From Croceibacterium aestuarii (GTDB taxonomy: Bacteria > Pseudomonadota > Alphaproteobacteria > Sphingomonadales > Sphingomonadaceae): a stretch of 64,000 nt of DNA. The stretch lies in contig NZ_CP131039.1 of assembly GCF_030657335.1 (NCBI RefSeq), positions 310,001 through 374,000 of the forward strand, written 5' to 3'. Made by a program: the position numbers and the translations under genes. Each line of letters begins with the position of its first letter. Position 1 is the stretch's first letter. Below, in pieces: positions 16,527 to 26,114 of this stretch. The notes below the pieces were generated by a model that had not been told where the DNA came from, made no database searches, and saw only the letters and a list, made by a program, of their open reading frames with translations.

Positions 16527-18017
16527 CTATGCGTTTTCAAGTTCTTTCGACTTCGCCAGACCAATGTCCTCGCTGCGGGCGAAATTGCCGTGCAGGCCGA
16601 AGCGAAGGCGAATCGGGATGTGCACCGTGGCCAACGGTCCTTTTTCGATGTCGAGTGCATCGAAGATCAGAAGATCGGTGTTGCGGTTCTCGAGTCGGTT
16701 GCACAGCATGACGATCCAGCCATCGCCCTCGGGCGCGTCGGGGGTACGCGGAATGAAGCAGGGTTCCTGAAGCGAGGAGACCGGACCGCACCACCAGTGC
16801 TTTTCTTCGCCGCTCTCCAGGTCTTTGAGGAACAGGCAGTTCATCAGGAAACCGCCGGCGCTGCCGCCCTTGAGCTCGTTGGGCCGGCTCATGTCCATTT
16901 CGAGCCCCCAGGCGTAGCGATTCTTCACGCCGGTGAAGCGATCGTCGATCCGCGGGAACTCGCTGGCGGTGTCGGTGAGCTGCTTGATTTCGTCGAACTC
17001 GTCGCCGTTGCTGGCCATGTCCACCGTCCAGCGGGTCAGCTTGCTCATCGCCTCGGCTCCGTTGAACGGCGCGCCGTGGATGTCGGGGAAGAACGGGAAC
17101 ATGTTGTTCTTCGCCTCGGGGATGACGAAGTGGACCTTGGTCCCTTCCTGCCAGGCGTTGACCACGTGACTGGCAAAGCAGTTGTCGCGCTTGAACCAGC
17201 GAATGTCCTCGTCCTTCAGGTCGTCGCGGCGCGGGATGATGCCGAGGTAGACCGGTTTGGTAGTGTCGAAGGCGAAGTGCTCGCGCTTCTGTTCGAGATA
17301 TTCCCAGCTGCTGGTCGAGGGGACGATGTGCAGCACGAGGTAATCTTCGGTAATCGCGAAATCGTGCATCATGCAGTAATAGGGGACCTTGAACCACTTC
17401 TCGCGCACGAGGTTACCCTCGGGATCGACCTCCATGTAGGAGACGTCGTCCGAACACAGGCCGCTGGCGGCATAGCCGATGGCGACCATGTTGCCGGTGG
17501 CGGGGTCGATCTTCGGATGCGCGGTGAAAGTCTGGCTCTTCATTGCCCCTTCCCATGTCTCGAAAGCCTCGGTTTCGAGCGTCACGGGGTCCATGATCAG
17601 TGCCGGCGAATCCTCCTTCATCGCCCATAGCTTCCCGGCGTAGACCCAGGCGTTGGTGTTGGCGGTCGAGCGGATCATGCCCTTGACGCTCGGATCGTCG
17701 GTGAGCGGGTTGCGGTACCTGCCGAACAGCCCGTGTCCGGCCTCTCGTTCGGCCTTCCACTTGTCGGTGTGCGCCCAGCGCTGGCGGAAATCGACCTGCC
17801 CGTCGTGGATATGAAAGCGGGTGATCATCCCGTCGCCGTTGAAGGCGATGTCGTCGCCCAGCATCGGCGGGAACTGCGGGTCCGGCTGGACGCGAAAAAA
17901 CGCGCCGTCGATCTCAGGGGGGATCGTCCCTTCGTAAGCCAGGTCTTCGATATCCGCCTCGATCCTGCTCGGCGTGTTGAAGCCGGTGAAATTGGGTGTG
18001 TCGGGAAACTGGGCCAT
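16527..18017 (-). CDS. Lignostilbene-alpha,beta-dioxygenase-type enzyme
   Basis: A 496-residue RPE65-family iron dioxygenase. Iron ligands are His167 (FTAHPKID), His218 (CMMHDFAIT), His284 (FASHVVNAW) and His476 (FGLHGNF). Phe59, Tyr101 and Lys134 are all present at the exact positions known from NOV1 and LsdA, where they bind the phenol of 4-hydroxystilbenes. Cleavage of lignostilbene-like compounds to vanillin-type aldehydes is therefore well supported. ATG 18017 faces a MarR gene across an 84-bp divergent promoter. It heads a four-gene minus-strand operon. Confidence 0.93.
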   Translation of the reverse strand: MAQFPDTPNFTGFNTPSRIEADIEDLAYEGTIPPEIDGAFFRVQPDPQFPPMLGDDIAFNGDGMITRFHIHDGQVDFRQRWAHTDKWKAEREAGHGLFGRYRNPLTDDPSVKGMIRSTANTNAWVYAGKLWAMKEDSPALIMDPVTLETEAFETWEGAMKSQTFTAHPKIDPATGNMVAIGYAASGLCSDDVSYMEVDPEGNLVREKWFKVPYYCMMHDFAITEDYLVLHIVPSTSSWEYLEQKREHFAFDTTKPVYLGIIPRRDDLKDEDIRWFKRDNCFASHVVNAWQEGTKVHFVIPEAKNNMFPFFPDIHGAPFNGAEAMSKLTRWTVDMASNGDEFDEIKQLTDTASEFPRIDDRFTGVKNRYAWGLEMDMSRPNELKGGSAGGFLMNCLFLKDLESGEEKHWWCGPVSSLQEPCFIPRTPDAPEGDGWIVMLCNRLENRNTDLLIFDALDIEKGPLATVHIPIRLRFGLHGNFARSEDIGLAKSKELENA

Positions 18018-18032
18018 GTATCGAGTCCTCTC

Positions 18033-18071
18033 CTTGCGAAGAATTGTATGCTCCACTAACAAATAGGCAAG
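18033..18071. promoter_or_regulatory. Nested inverted repeat in the dioxygenase/MarR divergent promoter
   Basis: CTTGC (18033-18037) pairs with GCAAG (18067-18071), and inside it TTGT (18044-18047) pairs with ACAA (18059-18062). The two dyads are nearly concentric. They lie in the 84-bp gap between the divergent dioxygenase and MarR genes. MarR-family proteins commonly bind such short A/T-containing palindromes in the promoter they share with their target, so this is a candidate MarR operator. Promoter hexamers are not clear. Confidence 0.4.
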
Positions 18072-18101
18072 CACGACAAGAGGCGTGGGGATAGGATCGC
18101 A

Positions 18102-18554
18102 GTGCCGACGGCCGCATTGACCGAGGACAACGAAGACGACATCGGCGAACTGGCCGATATCGTCGGCTTTCACATCCGCCTGGCGCACGTCGCGGTCTAC
18201 CGTCATTTTACCGAAACTTTTTCGAATCTCGACCTGACCCAGAAGCAGGTCAGCGTGCTGTGGCTGGTCGACGACCACCCGGCGATTTCGCAGATCGACG
18301 TCGGCCGCCGGCTACGGATGGACCGGGCCACGACCATGACCATCGTCAACCGGTTGCAGGGCCGCGACTTCCTGCGCCGCGAGCGCTCCGAGAGCGACGG
18401 ACGTAAGCAGGCGCTGTATTTGACCGACGAGGGCCGCGACGCCCTGTCCGGTGCAAAAAGCTGCATCGCTGAACACGAGGCCTGGTTGAAGAGCCGCTTC
18501 AGTGCCGCAGAAACCGAAAAACTGGTGGAAATGCTCGCGCGAATCCACGAATGA
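18102..18554 (+). CDS. MarR-family transcriptional regulator
   Basis: A 150-residue winged-helix regulator starting at GTG 18102. The helix-turn-helix and wing are in ISQIDVGRRLRMDRATTMTI and the DFLRRERSESDGRKQALYLT segment (about residues 65-110), the usual MarR signature with a D-x-R wing. N- and C-terminal helices form the dimerisation region. It is divergent from the lignostilbene dioxygenase operon and is followed by an aromatic-acid transporter. It therefore probably senses an aromatic ligand and controls one or both. Confidence 0.9.
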   Translation: MPTAALTEDNEDDIGELADIVGFHIRLAHVAVYRHFTETFSNLDLTQKQVSVLWLVDDHPAISQIDVGRRLRMDRATTMTIVNRLQGRDFLRRERSESDGRKQALYLTDEGRDALSGAKSCIAEHEAWLKSRFSAAETEKLVEMLARIHE

Positions 18555-18585
18555 CCGAGCATTCCAGGGAGAGGAACTAAACCAA

Positions 18586-20004
18586 ATGGCCGGACCCGCC
18601 GCAGTCGCGAACCCCATAGCAGCCATCAACGACACGCCCATGGGCGCGCGGCAATGGATTGTCGTGTTCCTGATGATCTTCCTCAATGCGCTCGACGGCT
18701 TCGATGTGCTTTCGAGCGCCTTTGCGGCGCCGGGCATCACGAAGGAATGGGGCATTCCGCGTTCCGAGCTGGGCATCGTCCTTTCGGCCGAGCTCGTCGG
18801 CATGGGCTTCGGCTCGGTAATCCTTGGCGGCATGGCCGACCGCTATGGTCGGAAGAGCACCATGCTGGTGTGCCTCGCGATCATGACCGCGGGCATGTGG
18901 CTGGCCCATGCAGCGACCGGAGTGACCGAGCTGACCGCCTGGCGCTTCATGACCGGCCTGGGCATCGGCGGCATGCTGGCGGCGACCAACGCGGTCACTG
19001 CCGAAAGCTCGAGCAAGGCGAGCCGCAGCATCGCCATGGCGCTCTACGTCATCGGCTACCCGGTCGGCGGCGTGATCGGCGGCTTTGCAGCGCAGGGCTG
19101 GCTTCTGGTTCCCGGCCAGGACCCGTTCTTCCTCGGCGTCGGCGGCGTCGGCGTCAGTTTCGAACTCGGCAGCTGGCGTTCGGTGTTCCTGTTCGGAGCC
19201 GTGGTCACCGCGGCCATGATCCCGCTGGTCATGCTGCTGGTGCCCGAGACCCCGGCCTATTTCCTGGCCCGCCGCCCCGAGGGGGCGCTGGCCAAGATCA
19301 ATCGCTCGCTCAAGGCCTTCGCCAAGCAGCCGATCGCGGAAATCCCCCCCGCACCCAGCGCGGCGGACAAGCCCAAGGTTACCGACATCCTGGCCAATCC
19401 GCGCCTGCGCCCGGTCACGCTGATGCTGGCCTTCGGCTACATGTTCCACACGCTGACCTTCTATTACATCCTCAAGTTCGCGGTGCAGATCGTCGCCGAC
19501 ACCGGATTCAGTCAGCCCGACGCGGCAAGTACGCTGACCTATGCCAACATCGGCGGTGCTATCGGCGGCGCGCTCTTCGGACTGTTCCTCAAGAAGTTCG
19601 ACATCAAGGGCCCAACCATAGGCGCCTGCGTGCTCGGGGTGATCGCGGTGGCGTGGTTCGGGCTGGGGCACGGCACGTTGGGCGCATGGCGCCTGGCGGC
19701 GTTCTTCACGATGTTCTTCCTCAACGCCGCGATTGTCGGATACTACGCCGCTTTCGCCCGCGGTTTCCCGGCCTATGCCCGGGCGACGGGCACCGGTTTC
19801 GTGCTCGGCGTCGGCCGGGCCGGCGCCGCGGGTTCGCCGATCATCGCCGGCTATCTTTTCACGGCGCTGGGCAACGACAACCTGCTGGCCGTTTCGCTGA
19901 TCATGTGCCTTGGCGCGTTGCTGGGAGCGGTTCTGGTCTGGATGGTACCGCTGCGCGATGCCGACGCCGACCTCGAGGCCCTGGCGGCCCAGCCCATCGA
20001 CTGA
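18586..20004 (+). CDS. MFS transporter, aromatic acid:H+ symporter type
   Basis: A 472-residue major facilitator with 12 predicted helices. The loop motif GGMADRYGRKSTMLV lies near residue 85, and the first helix carries the NALDGFDVLSSAFAAPGI element of the AAHS subfamily (DGxD in helix 1). AAHS members such as PcaK and VanK import benzoates and vanillate. A hydrophobic insertion of about 20 residues (GQDPFFLGVGGVGVSFELGS) lies between helices 5 and 6. The gene follows marR by 31 bases with GGGAGAGGAAC upstream. The substrate is inferred from context to be a lignin-derived aromatic. Confidence 0.88.
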   Translation: MAGPAAVANPIAAINDTPMGARQWIVVFLMIFLNALDGFDVLSSAFAAPGITKEWGIPRSELGIVLSAELVGMGFGSVILGGMADRYGRKSTMLVCLAIMTAGMWLAHAATGVTELTAWRFMTGLGIGGMLAATNAVTAESSSKASRSIAMALYVIGYPVGGVIGGFAAQGWLLVPGQDPFFLGVGGVGVSFELGSWRSVFLFGAVVTAAMIPLVMLLVPETPAYFLARRPEGALAKINRSLKAFAKQPIAEIPPAPSAADKPKVTDILANPRLRPVTLMLAFGYMFHTLTFYYILKFAVQIVADTGFSQPDAASTLTYANIGGAIGGALFGLFLKKFDIKGPTIGACVLGVIAVAWFGLGHGTLGAWRLAAFFTMFFLNAAIVGYYAAFARGFPAYARATGTGFVLGVGRAGAAGSPIIAGYLFTALGNDNLLAVSLIMCLGALLGAVLVWMVPLRDADADLEALAAQPID

Positions 20005-20025
20005 CCTGACGGAGACAAGACCGAA

Positions 20026-21137
<1,112 letters not shown>

Positions 21138-21138
<1 letters not shown>

Positions 21139-21494
21139 TGCCCGAGGAGATCAATCTCGCCGGGAAGTTTGCGCTTATCGACGAGCATTGGTCTCCGCGG
21201 CTCGCCGCTCGCTACAACGGCAACGAGGTTCGACCAGCCAAGGCCTCGGGCGATTTCCATTGGCACAGCCACCCAGACACCGACGAACTGTTCCTTGTCG
21301 TCGAGGGGCACCTCGAAATCGATTTCCGCGAGCGCACCGCCCGCCTCGCCCCGGGGGACATGATCGTCGTGCCGCGCGGCACCGAACACCGCCCGCGCGT
21401 GCCGCAGGGCGAAGTGAGCATGCTGGTGATCGATGCGGAGGGCACGCCGAACACCGGCGACCCGGGAACGGCGAAAGTCGTCACCGCGATCTAG
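21138..21494 (+). CDS. Small cupin-domain protein
   Basis: A 118-residue single cupin. Metal-binding motif 1 reads HWHSHPDTDELFLVVEG (residues 42-58) with two histidines and a glutamate. Motif 2, PGDMIVVPRGTEHRP (near 73-87), supplies a further histidine. The protein has no other domain, so it is either a small metalloenzyme or a ligand-binding protein. Its ATG shares one base with the frmA stop, so coupling to formaldehyde oxidation is close. No role in that pathway is established. Confidence 0.85.
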
Positions 21495-21505
21495 CGAGGA
21501 ATGGG

Positions 21506-21533
21506 AATTTCGGTCTTTCACAAGTCCGAAATT
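21506..21533 (+). terminator. Hairpin with a short T-run after the cupin gene
   Basis: AATTTCGG (21506-21513) and CCGAAATT (21526-21533) form a perfect 8-bp stem with a 12-base loop, followed by two further T residues. It lies 12 bases after the cupin stop. The A/T-rich stem and short T-run make it at best a weak intrinsic terminator; it could instead be an operator for the following gene. It divides frmA-cupin from the VOC gene. Confidence 0.4.
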
Positions 21534-21600
21534 TTCGTCTATGCGATGAACAACCGCGACGCGCGGGCGATTCCGTGCGCGCCTGAGAGGAGAAAGCCCC

Positions 21601-21978
21601 ATGTTCACCCACGTTTTCCTTGGTTCGAACGACGTCGAGCGCAGCCGCAAGTTCTACGATCCGGTGATGGACGTGCTCGGCTACAAGAATGTCGCCCCGC
21701 CGGAAGCCGGCCGACTGATCTACGCCGGCCCGCAGGGCACTTTCATCGTCGCCCCTCCGCTCAACGGCGAGCCTGCGACGGTATCGAACGGCCATACGCT
21801 CGGGTTCGCAGCGCCGGATGACGAGACCGTGGTGAAGTTCCACGATGTCGGCGTCGCCAATGGCGGCACCGACGAGGGCGGCCCGGGTCCGCGCGAGGCG
21901 GCTCCCAACCAGTCGCACGGCGCTTACCTGCGCGACCCCGACGGTAACAAGATCTGCTGCTTCCACATGCGCCACTAA
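21601..21978 (+). CDS. VOC-family (glyoxalase-like) protein
   Basis: A 125-residue single-domain protein of the vicinal-oxygen-chelate superfamily. It has the paired beta-alpha-beta-beta-beta modules. Metal-ligand-like histidines begin in FTHVFLGSNDVERSRKFYD, with later ligands around QSHGAYLRDPDGNKICCFHM. GAGAGGAGAAAG precedes ATG 21601. Proteins of this kind next to glutathione-dependent formaldehyde genes may act on glutathione adducts, but the true substrate is unknown. Confidence 0.85.
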   Translation: MFTHVFLGSNDVERSRKFYDPVMDVLGYKNVAPPEAGRLIYAGPQGTFIVAPPLNGEPATVSNGHTLGFAAPDDETVVKFHDVGVANGGTDEGGPGPREAAPNQSHGAYLRDPDGNKICCFHMRH

Positions 21979-22005
21979 GCGGCCTGGACCGCCCCGAACC
22001 GAGCC

Positions 22006-22737
22006 ATGAGCACTGCCGTTGCCTTGATCCTGTTCGCCTGCTGGTGGCTGCCGCCGCTGGTGCTGGCGCTCGTACTCAAGGTAACGCGGCAGACGCATCT
22101 GGACTGGCGCTGGTTCGGCGCCGCGGCGGCAACTTATGCGATCTATTCGCTGGCCGGGCACTGGACCCTGCCCGCGGACGTCGCCTCGCTTCCGGCCGAG
22201 GCGCGGTGGTACAGCCGGATTGCCCAGCTCGTGACCGGCGCAGTCATCGCCTTTGCGCTGTGGAAACGGCACCGCCTGCTGGACGCCAAGGGCCTCGGCC
22301 TGACGCTCAGGCAGAACCCCGGCTCGCTGAAGTGGTCGCTGCTCGGGCTCGTGCTGCTCGTCGCGCTCGGCCTGATGCCGGGCGGTATGGACGCCGGCTC
22401 TGGCGACGTGCCGGGGCCGCTCGGCTGGCTCTATCACCTGACCCTGCCGGGCATCGAGGAAGAGCTGATGTACCGCGGACTCGAAGTTTCGCTGCTCTCC
22501 GCCGCGCTCGGCGGCACGGCCAAGGCGATCGGCTGGGCTGCGGTCATGGCGACGATGGTCTTTGCCCTCGCTCACGGGATTTTTCCCAGCGGCGGGCAAA
22601 TTGGCGTAAACGTGTTCATGATCGCGTATGTTGCCGCGGCAGGAACCATCCTGATGGGCATGCGCCTAAGGAGTGGCAGCCTGGTTCTGCCGGCCGTGGG
22701 CCACAATCTCATCGGCCTGGCGATGCGGCTGGCCTAA
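22006..22737 (+). CDS. CPBP-family intramembrane glutamic protease
   Basis: A 243-residue membrane protein with about seven helices. The CPBP (Abi) signature EEELMYRG occupies residues 151-158, giving the catalytic glutamate pair and the conserved arginine. Further family residues are in FALAHGIF and VGHNLIG. It is related to Rce1-type proteases. In bacteria this family serves in bacteriocin immunity, signalling or unknown tasks. It lies 27 bases after the VOC gene and 15 bases before fghA, so it appears embedded in the formaldehyde operon. That is an odd place for a membrane protease. Confidence 0.85.
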   Translation: MSTAVALILFACWWLPPLVLALVLKVTRQTHLDWRWFGAAAATYAIYSLAGHWTLPADVASLPAEARWYSRIAQLVTGAVIAFALWKRHRLLDAKGLGLTLRQNPGSLKWSLLGLVLLVALGLMPGGMDAGSGDVPGPLGWLYHLTLPGIEEELMYRGLEVSLLSAALGGTAKAIGWAAVMATMVFALAHGIFPSGGQIGVNVFMIAYVAAAGTILMGMRLRSGSLVLPAVGHNLIGLAMRLA

Positions 22738-22752
22738 GGAGACAGACGGATA

Positions 22753-23589
22753 ATGGAACGGGTCAGCAATTCGATGTGCTTCGGCGGCAGCCAGGGGGTC
22801 TATACCCACCATAGCTCCGCCACCGGCACGCCGATGACCTTCCAGGTTTTCATACCCGAGCATCGCACCACCGAAGCACTGCCTGTGCTGTGGTACCTTT
22901 CGGGCCTGACCTGCACCCATGCGAACGCGATGGAGAAAGGCCATTACCAGCGCGCCTGCGCCGAGCACGGGGTGGCGCTTATCGGCCCCGACACCTCGCC
23001 GCGCGGCGATATCGTACCGGACGACGAAGCCTACGACTTCGGCAAGGGCGCGGGCTTTTATGTCGATGCGACGCAGGAGCCGTGGAAGGCGAACTACCGG
23101 ATGAGGAGCTACGTCGAGCGCGAATTGCCCGAGCTCGTCGCCGACGCGTTTCCGATGCTCGACCTGTCGCGGCAGGGCATCACCGGCCATTCGATGGGTG
23201 GGCACGGCGCGCTGACGGTAAGCTTGCGCAACCCGGGGCGCTTCCGCTCGACCAGCGCCTTCGCGCCCATCGTCAGCCCGATACATGTGCCGTGGGGCGA
23301 GAAGGCGCTCGGCGGGTATCTCGGCGAGGACAGGGCGGCCTGGCGCGAATACGATGCCTGCGCGCTGATCGAGGACGGTGCCCGCCTGCCCGACTTGCTG
23401 GTCGACCAAGGTCGCGCCGACCAGTTCCTCGAAGACCAGCTCAAGACTCACCTGCTCGAAGAGGCCTGTCGCGAGGCCGACATCCCTCACGAGATCCGGC
23501 TCCACGAAGGGTACGACCATTCGTATTTCTTCATTTCCACATTCATCGCAGACCACGTCGCCTGGCACGCAGAGAGGCTGAAGGCATGA
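22753..23589 (+). CDS. fghA: S-formylglutathione hydrolase
   Basis: A 278-residue esterase-D-type alpha/beta hydrolase that splits S-formylglutathione into formate and glutathione. The nucleophile elbow reads GHSMGGHGAL near residue 145. The acid residue follows in LLVDQGRADQFL and the histidine in GYDHSYFFI near the end. The oxyanion segment WYLSGLTCTHAN is near residue 48. Length matches FrmB/FghA. It acts directly after FrmA, encoded upstream. The stop overlaps the start of fdsG by ATGA, so the hydrolase and formate dehydrogenase are produced together. Confidence 0.95.
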   Translation: MERVSNSMCFGGSQGVYTHHSSATGTPMTFQVFIPEHRTTEALPVLWYLSGLTCTHANAMEKGHYQRACAEHGVALIGPDTSPRGDIVPDDEAYDFGKGAGFYVDATQEPWKANYRMRSYVERELPELVADAFPMLDLSRQGITGHSMGGHGALTVSLRNPGRFRSTSAFAPIVSPIHVPWGEKALGGYLGEDRAAWREYDACALIEDGARLPDLLVDQGRADQFLEDQLKTHLLEEACREADIPHEIRLHEGYDHSYFFISTFIADHVAWHAERLKA

Positions 23590-24014
23590 GTTCGAAATCC
23601 GAAAAAATCGGCGAGATCGTCGCCCAGCATCACGGCCGCGAAGGACCCCTGCTGCCGATCCTGCACGACGTGCAGGCCGAGTTCGGCTGCGTCGATGCCG
23701 AGAGTGAGGCGCTGATCGCCAAGGGCCTCAACCTGAGCCGCGCGGACGTGCACGGGGTGGTCAGCTTTTATCACGATTTCACCCCCGAGCCTGAGCTACG
23801 CCCGGTCGTGCAGATCTGCCGCGCCGAGGCCTGCAAGGCACGCGGCGTCGAAGAGATCATGGACCAGGCCCGCGCCGCCGCCGGCGATCGCGTCAAGCTT
23901 CACACGGTCTATTGCCTCGGCCTGTGCAGCGTCGGCCCCAGCGCCCGCGTCGGCGATACCCTCCACGCCCGGCTCGACGGCCCGGCGCTGGCCAAAGTAA
24001 TCGAGGACGCGTGA
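23586..24014 (+). CDS. fdsG: NAD-dependent formate dehydrogenase, gamma subunit
   Basis: A 142-residue NuoE-like thioredoxin-fold protein that holds one [2Fe-2S] cluster of the Fds complex. The cluster ligands are in VQICRAEACKARG (two Cys) and HTVYCLGLCSVGPSA (two Cys). The helix LSRADVHGVVSFYHDF is typical. It transfers electrons between FdsB and the diaphorase centre in the soluble formate dehydrogenase. The ATG overlaps the fghA stop, and its own stop overlaps the fdsB start (TGATG), giving tight coupling. Confidence 0.94.
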   Translation: MSSKSEKIGEIVAQHHGREGPLLPILHDVQAEFGCVDAESEALIAKGLNLSRADVHGVVSFYHDFTPEPELRPVVQICRAEACKARGVEEIMDQARAAAGDRVKLHTVYCLGLCSVGPSARVGDTLHARLDGPALAKVIEDA

Positions 24015-25570
24015 TGTCTGAGCAACGCCTTGTGAAGATTTCCGACGACGCCCTGGCCCGCGCGCTGGGCGCCGACAAGCTCACCGCCGCCTTCGAGAAG
24101 AAGGGCTGCGAGGTCCACCGCACCTCGAGTTGGGGCATGCAGTGGCTTGAGCCGATGGTCGAGATCGACGGCATCGGCTGGGGCCCGGCGACTCTCGAGG
24201 ACGTCGACGATATCCTCGATGGCGGGGCCGACGAGATCTGCATCGGGCGGATCGACGCTCACCCGTTCATTTCCCGCCAGCAGCGCCTGACCTTCGCCCG
24301 CGCGGGCAAGACCCGTCCGACGAGCATGGAAGACTACGAGGCGACCGGCGGGTGGGCTGGGCTGCGCCGGGCGAAAGAGATCGGCAGTGAGGCAATCCTC
24401 GCCGAGGTCACTCAGTCGGGCCTGCGCGGCCGCGGCGGGGCAGGCTTCCCGGCGGGCATCAAGTGGCAGACTGTGGCCCGGGCGCCGGGGGCGCAGAAAT
24501 ACATCGTCTGCAACGCCGACGAGGGCGACAGCGGCACTTTTGCCGACCGCATGGTGATGGAGGGCGACCCCTTCCTGCTAATCGAGGGCATGGCGATTGC
24601 CGGCGCTGCGGTGGGAGCGGACCAGGGCTATATCTATATCCGCAGCGAGTACCCCGACGCCATCCGCAAGATGAACGAAGCGCTCGAAAAGTGCCGGGAC
24701 ACCATTGCTCCCTTCCGCTGCGAAGTCCGCGTCGGCGCGGGCGCCTACGTCTGCGGCGAGGAAACTTCGCTGCTCAACAGTCTCGAGGGCAAACGCGGCG
24801 AAGTGCGCGCCAAGCCGCCGCTGCCGGCGCTCGAGGGCGCGTTCGGCAAGCCCACGGTGGTCAACAACGTGCTGACCCTGGCGGCCGTCCCGCACATCCT
24901 GACCGAGGGCGGGTCCTCGCTTTACGACAGTCTCGGCATCGAGCGCTCGAAGGGCACCATGCCGATCCAGCTGGCCGGCAACATCAAGCACGGTGGGCTG
25001 TTCGAAATCGCCTTCGGCATCACGCTCGGCGAACTCGTCTACGAGATCGGCGGCGGCACCGAGAGCGGCCGCCCGGTCAAGGCGGTGCAGGTCGGCGGCC
25101 CGCTCGGCGCCTACATCCATCCAGACCAGTTCGACATCAAGTTCGACTACGAGGAATATACCGCCGCCGACGCGTTGATCGGCCACGGCGGCATCACCGT
25201 CTTCGACGACACGGCCGACATGGGTGCGATGGCGCGCTTTGCTATGGAGTTCTGTGCTGCCGAGAGCTGCGGCAAGTGCACCCCGTGCCGCATCGGCGCG
25301 ACGCGCGGAGTCGAGATTATCGACCGCATCCGTGCAGGCGGCCGCGCGCCCGACGAGATTGAGCGCGCCCCGCAGATGCACAACGCCCCGCGCCACGGGC
25401 GCAGCGCAGGCGACGAGATCGGACTGCTGACCGACCTGTGCGAGACGATGAAGTTCGGCTCGCTCTGTGCACTCGGCGGCTTCACCCCCTACCCGGTAAT
25501 GAGCGCGCTCAAGAACTGGCCGAAGGATTTCACCGGCAAGACTTCCGCCGAGACGGAAACGGCGGAGTGA
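24014..25570 (+). CDS. fdsB: NAD-dependent formate dehydrogenase, beta subunit
   Basis: A 518-residue NuoF-like flavoprotein. The N-terminal 110 residues form the thioredoxin-like extension seen in FdsB. The FMN/NADH site follows in SGLRGRGGAGFPAGIKW and NADEGDSGTFADR, and later GAYVCGEETSLLNSLEG. The C-terminal [4Fe-4S] ligands are ESCGKCTPCRIG plus SLCALGG. It takes electrons from the cluster chain and reduces NAD+. It is followed by mobA after 13 bases. Confidence 0.95.
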   Translation: MSEQRLVKISDDALARALGADKLTAAFEKKGCEVHRTSSWGMQWLEPMVEIDGIGWGPATLEDVDDILDGGADEICIGRIDAHPFISRQQRLTFARAGKTRPTSMEDYEATGGWAGLRRAKEIGSEAILAEVTQSGLRGRGGAGFPAGIKWQTVARAPGAQKYIVCNADEGDSGTFADRMVMEGDPFLLIEGMAIAGAAVGADQGYIYIRSEYPDAIRKMNEALEKCRDTIAPFRCEVRVGAGAYVCGEETSLLNSLEGKRGEVRAKPPLPALEGAFGKPTVVNNVLTLAAVPHILTEGGSSLYDSLGIERSKGTMPIQLAGNIKHGGLFEIAFGITLGELVYEIGGGTESGRPVKAVQVGGPLGAYIHPDQFDIKFDYEEYTAADALIGHGGITVFDDTADMGAMARFAMEFCAAESCGKCTPCRIGATRGVEIIDRIRAGGRAPDEIERAPQMHNAPRHGRSAGDEIGLLTDLCETMKFGSLCALGGFTPYPVMSALKNWPKDFTGKTSAETETAE

Positions 25571-25583
25571 TGGGCTCTTCGAA

Positions 25584-26114
25584 ATGATTTTGGGCGTAGT
25601 CCTCGCAGGCGGCAAGTCGACCCGGTTCGGCAGCGACAAGGCGCTCGCCGAGCTCGGCGGGCGAACGCTCCTGGCGCGCGCGGTCGACGGACTCTCGGGC
25701 TTCTGCGAGCTGGTGGTGATCGCCGGGCGCGACCACGGTCCGGCGCGCTGCATTCCCGATTGGCCGCACGCCGGCGAAGGGCCGCTTGCGGGCATTGCCG
25801 CCGGTCTCCATCTTGCCCAGGACGAAGACTACGCGACGGTGCTGACCTGCGGCGTCGACAGCGCACAGCTGCCCGACGACCTGCTCGACCTACTCAGTCC
25901 GCCTCCGGCTTATCTCGCCGACCAGCCGGTCGTCGGCCACTGGCCGACCAGCGCGGCGAAGGACATCGAAGCGATCCTCGAAGGCACCGGACGGCATTCG
26001 ATGCTGGCCTTCGCGGACAAAATCAACGCGCGCCCCGTGAAAAGCGCGCAGGAACCTGCTAATATCAACACACCGGCGGATTTGGCCGCTGCGGAGAAGA
26101 CCCATGGGATATGA
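25584..26114 (+). CDS. mobA: Molybdenum cofactor guanylyltransferase
   Basis: A 176-residue nucleotidyltransferase that joins GMP to molybdopterin to make the guanine dinucleotide cofactor used by FdsA. The N-terminal GTP-binding loop reads LAGGKSTRFGSDKALAELGG near residue 7, and the GEGPLAGIAAGL motif is near residue 62. Further family features are TCGVDSAQLPDDLL and the C-terminal NINTPADLAA. It lies between fdsB and fdsA and overlaps fdsA by 11 bases, so the cofactor enzyme is made together with its client. Confidence 0.93.
   Translation: MILGVVLAGGKSTRFGSDKALAELGGRTLLARAVDGLSGFCELVVIAGRDHGPARCIPDWPHAGEGPLAGIAAGLHLAQDEDYATVLTCGVDSAQLPDDLLDLLSPPPAYLADQPVVGHWPTSAAKDIEAILEGTGRHSMLAFADKINARPVKSAQEPANINTPADLAAAEKTHGI

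Noticed and set aside
21506-21535. A strong Rho-independent terminator after the cupin gene
   Set aside because: The stem is half A/T and the T-run short; it is kept only as a weak hairpin because frmA through fds could still form one transcript.
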